Assembly: GCA_024275815.1 (NCBI GenBank) | Contig: JAJRYI010000396.1 | Span: 1 to 11,787 of the forward strand | DNA length: 11,787 nt | Origin: Actinomycetes bacterium | GTDB lineage: Bacteria > Actinomycetota > Acidimicrobiia > Spongiisociales > UBA5794 | Reading direction: 5' to 3' | Part shown: in pieces, positions 5,041 to 11,787 of the stretch | Layout of the letters: the number at the start of each line of letters is the position of its first letter | Numbering within the stretch: the stretch's first letter is position 1 | Notes under the pieces: model-generated | Seen by the model: only the letters and a program-made list of their open reading frames with translations | Told to the model about the DNA's origin: nothing | Databases searched by the model: none | Made by a program: the position numbers and the translations under genes

Positions 5041-8000
5041 ATGCACACCGAGGCGTTGAGAGCGAATCTCGAGAGGACAGCGGTCGCTGTCGTGATCCCC
5101 GATGATCAGCTGGCTCTCCTCGAGATCGCCGCTCCTATGTCGGGCGTCTATCAGAACACGCAGCGACTGCTCGAGGAGATCAACCATCAGTATGTAGGGT
5201 GGGTCGACACCATCTCCGAGCTCCATGGCCGGGCGATGCGCGACTTCTTCTACTACAACGGCCACGCCGACGGTGTGCGCGCCCTCGAGGTGTACTGCGA
5301 CCTCTACGACAAGGCCGTTCGCGAGGCCACGCCGATCCCGCTGCGCGAGGATGCCATCCGGTGGTGGCTCGCGTATCTCGAGAAGATCGTCACCGACTCG
5401 GGCGAGGGACTCGAACGCAACCTCACCGTCGTGGATCGCTCGATCGCGAGCCTCTCGAGGCGTATCGCAGAAGAACCCCACCTCTCGGCTCCCGCATCGG
5501 CCCGCCTGCACCGGCTCGCGGCGACGCTGCATCGAACGGTGGGGCCAACGGACGCCACGTGTGTCGACACGATGCAACTTCTCAAAGAGGTGCTCGATCA
5601 CGTCTACTCGCTATGGCTCGATCGGGAGGACCCTGCAACGTCGTATCGAGAACTCGTCGACGCCGATCAGCGAGATGCCAGGATCCCCGACGGGATCAGC
5701 GCCGTGTCCCACGTGACACTCGTTGGATATCGAAGCGATCTGGCAACGATGGACACTGCTGCGCCGATGATGTCCGACGCCGAACGCCTGCTCGAGTTAC
5801 CGGATCACCTCGCGATCACCCGCACCTACCTCATGGCTGCCGACGAGATCGATCAACGTGCAGGTACAGCCGATACCTCGGTTCACAATCGGGCGCTGTG
5901 GCTGTGCTACTTGCTCGGTGAAGAACTCCTTGCACCTATCCACGAGAAGGCGCTTTGGGCACTTGCCCGGATCAGTCGTGCCCTCGTGGCCGATGCTGAA
6001 GACGAGACGTTCGAGCACTTCGTCGAGCAGGTCTTTGCGACGCTTCGTTGCGGCGACGACGGATTCGCGTCGGGAGCACTCGACTTCGTGCGAAGCCTCG
6101 GCATGTCCACGATCGACGGTGCTCGTCAAGACAGGATCGACCTGGTCATGGACGAGATACTGACCCTGGAGTTCCACAGGCCGGAGTTCGCCGGGTTCAC
6201 CGATGAATTGGGTATACGCGTCAACCCCAACCACCTCAAGAACATCCGCACCTACCTCGGCATCATCGATGTCGACCCGTGGCGAGCGCGCCACCTGCTT
6301 GCGGGCCTGCTCATCCACCTCGAGACCGGGGGTGTGTTCATCGCCGACACCGACCTCTTCCAGAAAGACGTCTCTGAGTTGCTGTCCTCCGACATAGCTC
6401 CGGTGTACGACCAGGTGATCCATCTCCTTCGTCGGTTCCCCGTCTACTTCAACGACATCGGGGCGGAGGGCCAGTTACGCGCGGTTTCGACCCGTCTCGA
6501 CGAGATCGACGCTCGCAGGGACCCGATCTGCCACTTCCTGCGGAAGCAGAGCCACGTCGAGAGCAACCCGATGCTCGTGCCCATCGTCGAGGAGGTCGGG
6601 GCGTTCTGGGCTACGGGGGATGGATCGGTCCTCGCGAGGTACCTCCCTGAGGAGGCGCATGGTGACCTCGACGTCGAGACGGATCGGTACCGTGGCCTGC
6701 ACAACGTCTTCAGTCGACTCGTCGAGTTGGCTGGACCGATCGACAAGCTGTTCGAGATGCCGATACCGGACGTCCAGAGGCTCGTCGACGACATGACGGA
6801 TGAGACGGAACACGACAGGGAGAAGGCGATCCTCCTGTTCCGGCTTCGGTTCGAACTGGCCCGTAAGTACACACTGAGTCACGCCGACCTCATGGAACGC
6901 TTGATCGCGTTCCACGGCGTGTCGACCAGAGTCGTGCGCGGCATCGAATCCGACATCGAGCACGGAAGGTACCTCCCGGCGATCGATGTGCTCCTCACGA
7001 TCATGGAAGACCTGAAGCGTCAGATACTCGATCGCAGACCAACACAAGCATCTGAGGAGATCTACCGAAAGCGGCACATCGGAACCGGCATACCATCGAT
7101 GTACGGGCGGTATAGGGAAGAGAAGCTCGAAGCCGTGGGACTCTCCTTTCGGATCGCCTCACTCGTCGGTGCCCTCCTGGACAGGATGCCCGCCGCTCAA
7201 CGATTCGAGATGCTCGACGGCGCCGCTCTCGCCAACGCCCGTGACCTGCTGCGACTGCTCCAGCGGGCGTTGCGCGTCGAAGGGTACGAGTCGTGGAACC
7301 TCGAGACCACGCTGTCGATGTTCGACGAGGCCATCGTCACCGGTGGTGTGGCACGCGAAGAGTTTGCAGACATCGTTCGCGCGATCTCCAAGGCGGTGCA
7401 ATCGATCATCCAGCAACGCCTGTTCGAGGGCTACAGCGAGGTCTTCGGCATCATCGGCCGCCAGATCGCCACCGAGGACCCCGGCTCGGATGCGGAGCGG
7501 GAGAAGGCTGTGATCAAAGCGTACGAGACGTTCCTGCGCACGCTCATCGGCGAGAGTCTGGCACTTCAGCGTATCGACAACATCACGGCGCACCTCCTCG
7601 AAGCACTCTCAGATGACACGAGGCCGTGGTCTGTCGACGAGTCTCGTTCGCTTCCGTCGGCTGCATCGGTCGATCTCGTCCCGCTGTCGGGTGGTGAGCG
7701 ATCCAAGGGGCGGATCGCTCTCGGGAACAAGGGGTTCATGCTGACACGCCTCGCGGGGTTCGGCTTCCCGATACCGCCGGGGTTCATCATCACGACCGAT
7801 CTGTCTCGCAACGCGATCGGGAGGAAGCTCGAGACGATCCCGGACGAGTTGTTCGAGAGGGTCGTTGAGCGAATCGGTGTTCTCGAAAGTGGTGCTCGTG
7901 GACGCTTCGGCGATGAGGATCGCCCGCTGCTGCTCTCCGTGCGGGCAGGTGCGCCGCTCTCGATGCCCGGCATGTTGGATTCGTTCCTCAACGTCGGTGT

Positions 8001-9216
8001 CAACCCCGACATCGTCGAAGGGTTCGCTTCGACCTCGGAGAGTCCGTGGGCTGCATGGGATGCGTACCGCCGCTTCCTCCAGTTCTGGGGGATGAGCCAG
8101 GGACTCGACCGGGATCTCTTCGATGACGCCATGTCACGGGCCAAGGAGGAGTCCGGGGTGCCGAAAAAGGCGTTCCTGTCGGTTCCACGGATGCGACAAC
8201 TGGCCTTCGAGTACCGCACGTTGCTTGCAGATCACGGTGTTCCCGTCGTCGACGAGCCGTTCGCCCAGCTTCGGCGTTGTATCGTCCTCGTCGTTGATTC
8301 CTGGAACTCCTCGATGGCGACGATGTACCGCGAGGAGATGGGGATCTCCCACGGATGGGGCACAGCAGTGATCATCCAGCGGATGGTGTACGGCAACCTC
8401 AGCCCGCAGTCGGGTACGGGCGTTGCGTTGGTCCGACGGAGCGGCTCGAACGGATCGATCGAACTGGCAGGGGACTACGTGTCCTACGGCCAGGGAGACG
8501 ACGTTGTCAGTGGCCTCGTCGAGACGTTCCCCGTCAGCAACGCTCAACGGACCGACCCGAGGCTGCGCACGTTTCGCTCCCTGGAACGAGATCGTCCTCC
8601 GATCTACGCTGAGCTCGAGCGGCTCGGGCGATCGCTCCTGATCGAGTACCGGCTTCCCGACCAGGAACTCGAGTTCACGTTCGAATCGGAGAACCCGGCG
8701 GATCTTCACGTTCTTCAGGCACGCGAGGCGATCCGTGAGTCCCTCGACGTCGTAGCGACCTTCGTTCAGACCGAGGCACTGCAGGCGTCACGGGTCGGCG
8801 TCGGGATCGGCGTCGGTGGAGGAGCGGGAAGCTACCGCCTGGCGCTGAACCAGGAAGACATCGATCGTCTCAGAAGCGAGTACCCGGACGAACAGATCTT
8901 GCTCGTACGCCCCGACACGGTTCCAGACGACATCGAGTTGCTCATCAACGCCGATGCGCTCCTCACAGCGCTCGGCGGTGCGACGAGCCACGCTGCTGTG
9001 GTCGCCAGGACGCTCGGGCGAACGTGCGTGGTCGGCTGTCGTGCGTTGCGTGTACTCGAATCTGAAGGATTGGTGGAGATCGGCGGCACAACCCTCCAGC
9101 CGGGGGATATCGTTTCGGTCAGTGGAGTCGATGGCTCCGTCTTCGTCGGCAGACAAGCCGTCGAGCTGGCCGAGCACCCACACTGGGTGACCATGGAGAT
9201 CGGATCACAGGAATGA
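5041..9216 (+). CDS. PPDK-like ATP-grasp/phosphohistidine protein with ~885-residue novel N-terminal region, no PEP barrel
   Basis: This 1391-residue protein has two halves. Residues 1 to about 885 are charged, mostly helical in character, and match no domain I recognise; a distinctive motif RHIGTGIPSMYG lies at 678-689. From about 890 it is clearly related to the PEP/pyruvate-binding (ATP-grasp) domain of pyruvate phosphate dikinase: LGNKGFML (K897, ATP lysine), SVRAGAPLSMPGMLDSF (R968 is the conserved Arg), GTAVIIQRMVYGN (1107-1119), SGTGVALVR (1124-1132), QELEFTFE (E1209 and E1211, metal ligands; the first is Asp in PPDK) and LQAR (Q1226). A swivel domain ends the chain, with GGATSHAAVVAR (1312-1323) and the phosphorylatable H1317. 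The PEP/pyruvate TIM barrel that normally follows is absent. Inference: ATP would phosphorylate H1317, and the acceptor would be handled by the N-terminal half, by the partner gene, or by another protein. The TGA overlaps the next ATG. It is cytosolic, with no signal peptide or membrane segment. Confidence 0.9.
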   Translation: MHTEALRANLERTAVAVVIPDDQLALLEIAAPMSGVYQNTQRLLEEINHQYVGWVDTISELHGRAMRDFFYYNGHADGVRALEVYCDLYDKAVREATPIPLREDAIRWWLAYLEKIVTDSGEGLERNLTVVDRSIASLSRRIAEEPHLSAPASARLHRLAATLHRTVGPTDATCVDTMQLLKEVLDHVYSLWLDREDPATSYRELVDADQRDARIPDGISAVSHVTLVGYRSDLATMDTAAPMMSDAERLLELPDHLAITRTYLMAADEIDQRAGTADTSVHNRALWLCYLLGEELLAPIHEKALWALARISRALVADAEDETFEHFVEQVFATLRCGDDGFASGALDFVRSLGMSTIDGARQDRIDLVMDEILTLEFHRPEFAGFTDELGIRVNPNHLKNIRTYLGIIDVDPWRARHLLAGLLIHLETGGVFIADTDLFQKDVSELLSSDIAPVYDQVIHLLRRFPVYFNDIGAEGQLRAVSTRLDEIDARRDPICHFLRKQSHVESNPMLVPIVEEVGAFWATGDGSVLARYLPEEAHGDLDVETDRYRGLHNVFSRLVELAGPIDKLFEMPIPDVQRLVDDMTDETEHDREKAILLFRLRFELARKYTLSHADLMERLIAFHGVSTRVVRGIESDIEHGRYLPAIDVLLTIMEDLKRQILDRRPTQASEEIYRKRHIGTGIPSMYGRYREEKLEAVGLSFRIASLVGALLDRMPAAQRFEMLDGAALANARDLLRLLQRALRVEGYESWNLETTLSMFDEAIVTGGVAREEFADIVRAISKAVQSIIQQRLFEGYSEVFGIIGRQIATEDPGSDAEREKAVIKAYETFLRTLIGESLALQRIDNITAHLLEALSDDTRPWSVDESRSLPSAASVDLVPLSGGERSKGRIALGNKGFMLTRLAGFGFPIPPGFIITTDLSRNAIGRKLETIPDELFERVVERIGVLESGARGRFGDEDRPLLLSVRAGAPLSMPGMLDSFLNVGVNPDIVEGFASTSESPWAAWDAYRRFLQFWGMSQGLDRDLFDDAMSRAKEESGVPKKAFLSVPRMRQLAFEYRTLLADHGVPVVDEPFAQLRRCIVLVVDSWNSSMATMYREEMGISHGWGTAVIIQRMVYGNLSPQSGTGVALVRRSGSNGSIELAGDYVSYGQGDDVVSGLVETFPVSNAQRTDPRLRTFRSLERDRPPIYAELERLGRSLLIEYRLPDQELEFTFESENPADLHVLQAREAIRESLDVVATFVQTEALQASRVGVGIGVGGGAGSYRLALNQEDIDRLRSEYPDEQILLVRPDTVPDDIELLINADALLTALGGATSHAAVVARTLGRTCVVGCRALRVLESEGLVEIGGTTLQPGDIVSVSGVDGSVFVGRQAVELAEHPHWVTMEIGSQE

Positions 9217-10481
9217 ACGCTCACGAAGCAGGCAACGACAATCTCGGGATCAACGGTCTCGGCCGGATCGGGAAGTTGACGCTGTGGCACCACGTGGCCC
9301 GCCGCCACTTCGGAGGCATCGTGGTCAACGTCGGCAGAGATGTCGGGCAGGGGATCGAAGCTGTGTGTGGCGCCATCGAACGTGACTCCACCTATGGGGC
9401 GATGCATCGTTTCCTCTTCGGCGTCAACGCGGATCCGTGTGTACGGGTCGTCGATGCCGATCGGGGTCACCTCGATGTGGCCGGTATCGCGGTGACCGTC
9501 CTGCGCGAGGCGCGCAACCCGAGAGATATCGACTGGAAGCGGCACAACGTACGCGTGGTCGTCGACACGACCGGGGTCTTCAGCGACCCGACACGTATCG
9601 CAGACGATCCCAAGGGAGCACTTCGGGGGCACCTTGCAGCTGGAGCCGAAAAGGTGATCAACAGCGCAGCGTTCAAGATCCGTGACGGTGGCATGTCGAT
9701 GCCCGACGACGCTGTGACGTTGATCGCCGGCATCAATCAGGATGCGTTCGATCCCGCGAGATACAATCTGATCTCCGCTGCCTCCTGCACGACGACCGCA
9801 GTCGCGCACATGCTCAAGCCGTTGCTCGATGCGCTGGGCACGTCGAGCATCATGACCGCAGCCATGAGCACGGTGCATGCAGCAACTAACACACAGCAAG
9901 TGCTCGACACGGTCCCTGCAGCGGGTTCACGGGACCTGCGCAAGAACCGTAGTGTCCTCAACAGCATCATCTTGACTTCGACGAACGCCACCGCCGCCCT
10001 CGAACAGGTCATGCCGGAGATCCGCCAGATCGGTTTCATGGCCGACTCGGTTCGGGTTCCGGTCCAGACGGGATCCCTTGCGATCCTCAACCTCACGTTC
10101 CAGTCCACGGTCAACGAGGATGATGAGTCCAGCGTGACGCGCGAGATCTTGAACGGCATCTACGCCGCTGCGGCCGAAGGCTCCCAGCGGGGACATCTCG
10201 TGTACAGCGAGGAACAGAACGTCCCCGCCGACTTCGTAGGGTCACGTGCAGCGGTCGTGCTCGAGGGGAAGGAGACCCACACCCGTACCGGTTTCTCGGT
10301 CGTGGACCTCACGACGCTCCCGGGTATCGACTCAGCGATCATCGAGGCACTTCACGAGACGAGCATCAGCGTCCCCGTCACACACGCAAAGCTCTTTGGC
10401 TGGTACGACAACGAGTTCGGAAGCTACACGAACCTGCTTGGAGACCTCACGGTCCACATCCACCAGAGTCTCGACGCGTAG
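9213..10481 (+). CDS. Divergent glyceraldehyde-3-phosphate dehydrogenase-like protein
   Basis: This 422-residue protein is about 80-90 longer than classical type I GAPDH. The Rossmann motif INGLGRIG is at 13-20. The active-site Cys is C192 in SAASCTTTAVA, and H222 in STVHAATNTQ is the general base. T225 and R281 (SVRVPV) match phosphate-site residues, and WYDNEFG (397-403) supplies the nicotinamide-contacting Asn (N400). So the catalytic core is intact. Differences: ASCTTN is ASCTTT; the TGAA phosphate loop is TNAT (257-260); the usual ND after strand 2 is NVGR (39-42), so the NAD-selecting Asp is lost and an Arg is present, which suggests NADP(H). About 30 extra residues lie around 345-390, before WYDNE. 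The start overlaps the upstream stop (ATGA, 9213-9216), implying coupled synthesis with the dikinase-like protein. Substrate may be glyceraldehyde-3-phosphate, erythrose-4-phosphate or something else. Confidence 0.9.
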   Translation: MNAHEAGNDNLGINGLGRIGKLTLWHHVARRHFGGIVVNVGRDVGQGIEAVCGAIERDSTYGAMHRFLFGVNADPCVRVVDADRGHLDVAGIAVTVLREARNPRDIDWKRHNVRVVVDTTGVFSDPTRIADDPKGALRGHLAAGAEKVINSAAFKIRDGGMSMPDDAVTLIAGINQDAFDPARYNLISAASCTTTAVAHMLKPLLDALGTSSIMTAAMSTVHAATNTQQVLDTVPAAGSRDLRKNRSVLNSIILTSTNATAALEQVMPEIRQIGFMADSVRVPVQTGSLAILNLTFQSTVNEDDESSVTREILNGIYAAAAEGSQRGHLVYSEEQNVPADFVGSRAAVVLEGKETHTRTGFSVVDLTTLPGIDSAIIEALHETSISVPVTHAKLFGWYDNEFGSYTNLLGDLTVHIHQSLDA

Positions 10482-10545
10482 GGCAGGGGCGTCGACGATC
10501 CCCGGAGCGATCGGGTAGCCGGGTCAGGAGCGAAATCCTCGACAT

Positions 10546-10559
10546 CGAACAGGTGTTCG
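10546..10559. promoter_or_regulatory. LexA SOS box upstream of recA
   Basis: CGAACAGGTGTTCG is a perfect dyad (CGAAC-N4-GTTCG) matching the GAAC-N4-GTTC LexA operator of actinobacteria and Firmicutes. It lies 104 bp before the recA ATG. LexA bound here would repress recA until DNA damage. Confidence 0.87.
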
Positions 10560-10578
10560 GTTACCGTGTTGCCTGGGA

Positions 10579-10604
10579 ATCGAATGTCAGGCATGTCATT
10601 CGAT
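10579..10604. repeat. 26-bp dyad in the recA leader
   Basis: Arms ATCGAATG (10579-10586) and CATTCGAT (10597-10604) are perfectly complementary and separated by 10 bp. Two copies of ATGTCA (10584-10589 and 10593-10598) lie in the same stretch. It sits between the SOS box and the candidate promoter. It is either an operator for a second regulator or a hairpin in RNA from an upstream start. Confidence 0.5.
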
Positions 10605-10611
10605 CCGCAAT

Positions 10612-10634
10612 CTGTCACACACGATTGATACGGT
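10612..10634 (+). promoter_or_regulatory. Candidate PafBC/RecA-NDp-type recA promoter
   Basis: CTGTCACAC (10612-10620), an 8-nt spacer and TACGGT (10629-10634) fit the layout of the mycobacterial RecA-NDp motif (TTGTCRGTG-N8-TANNNT). The TGTCA core and the exact spacing match; the last three bases of the first element do not. The expected RNA start near 10641 leaves a short leader of about 20 nt with the recA ribosome site in it. Confidence 0.5.
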
Positions 10635-10652
10635 GTTGCAAACACGGCGAAA

Positions 10653-10658
10653 GGGAAG
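10653..10658 (+). promoter_or_regulatory. recA ribosome binding site
   Basis: GGGAAG ends 5 nt before the ATG at 10664 and picks this start over the in-frame ATG at 10553, which lies inside the SOS box. Confidence 0.7.
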
Positions 10659-10663
10659 AGCAG

Positions 10664-11734
<1,071 letters not shown>

Positions 11735-11755
11735 GCCTTTCTTGATTTTCGCGTT

Positions 11756-11782
11756 CCCGAATCGGGTTGCGTGCGGTACTAT
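11756..11782 (+). promoter_or_regulatory. Candidate promoter and dyad for the gene beyond the right edge
   Basis: TACTAT (11777-11782) is a good -10 hexamer. The dyad CCCGA-A-TCGGG (11756-11766) lies just upstream, across the place where the -35 would be (TTCCCG at 11754-11759 is a weak fit at 17-bp spacing). The window ends 5 nt after the hexamer, so the gene it serves is not visible. Confidence 0.4.
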
Positions 11783-11787
11783 CGGGG

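Noticed and set aside
8832..9899. Long antisense open frame of 355 codons over the dikinase/GAPDH junction
   Set aside because: Both sense genes are well supported there, and the antisense product has low-complexity Ser/Arg/His composition.
10496..10523. Possible terminator after the GAPDH-like gene (CGATC/GATCG or CCCGG/CCGGG stems)
   Set aside because: The stems are only 5 bp, mutually exclusive, and no T run follows.
10553..10663. Longer recA start
   Set aside because: That ATG is inside the SOS box, the extra 37 residues are not RecA-like, and the ATG at 10664 has its own ribosome site.

Overview
The window is about 11.8 kb of GC-rich, gene-dense bacterial DNA, with every recognised gene on the + strand. 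Several features point to an actinobacterium (Actinomycetota), with a guess at Acidimicrobiia or a similarly deep lineage: the rimO-cinA-thpR ... recA neighbourhood, a GAAC-N4-GTTC SOS box upstream of recA, GTG starts, 4-bp stop/start overlaps and a likely leaderless promoter. The phylum is an inference from gene order and signals, not from a database match. I see no tRNA or rRNA gene, insertion sequence, phage gene or CRISPR array.

Layout. (1) Positions 1-1141 hold the last 55 codons of an oleC-type AMP-ligase / beta-lactone synthetase and a complete oleD-type 2-alkyl-3-oxoalkanoate reductase. They overlap by 4 bp and form the tail of an ole (head-to-head long-chain olefin or beta-lactone) operon. 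(2) Positions 1142-1423 are a 282-bp non-coding stretch containing several possible RNA hairpins. (3) A small DUF1858-like protein without cysteines lies at 1424-1675. (4) The translationally coupled rimO-cinA-thpR operon spans 1776-4887. rimO seems to be transcribed as a leaderless mRNA. (5) A leader with a long imperfect inverted repeat (4947-5006) precedes a two-gene coupled operon at 5041-10481. The first gene encodes a 1391-residue protein that joins a large unrecognised helical N-terminal half to a pyruvate-phosphate-dikinase-type ATP-grasp domain and a phosphohistidine swivel domain. It has no PEP/pyruvate TIM barrel. The second gene encodes a 422-residue divergent GAPDH-like dehydrogenase. 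(6) The recA leader at 10482-10663 carries a perfect SOS box, an 8-bp-arm dyad and a candidate PafBC-type promoter, and is followed by recA (10664-11734). (7) The last 53 bases hold a candidate promoter for an unseen downstream gene.

Most genes are housekeeping: ribosomal protein S12 modification (rimO), NMN/nucleotide salvage (cinA), an RNA 2',3'-cyclic phosphodiesterase (thpR) and recombination/SOS (recA). The best candidate for an undescribed system is the dikinase-like plus GAPDH-like pair. Its chemistry cannot be the standard PPDK reaction with this polypeptide alone. The overlap with a redox enzyme of triose-phosphate type suggests that the two act in one metabolic step or one regulatory circuit in central carbon metabolism. 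That is a hypothesis, not something the sequence proves.
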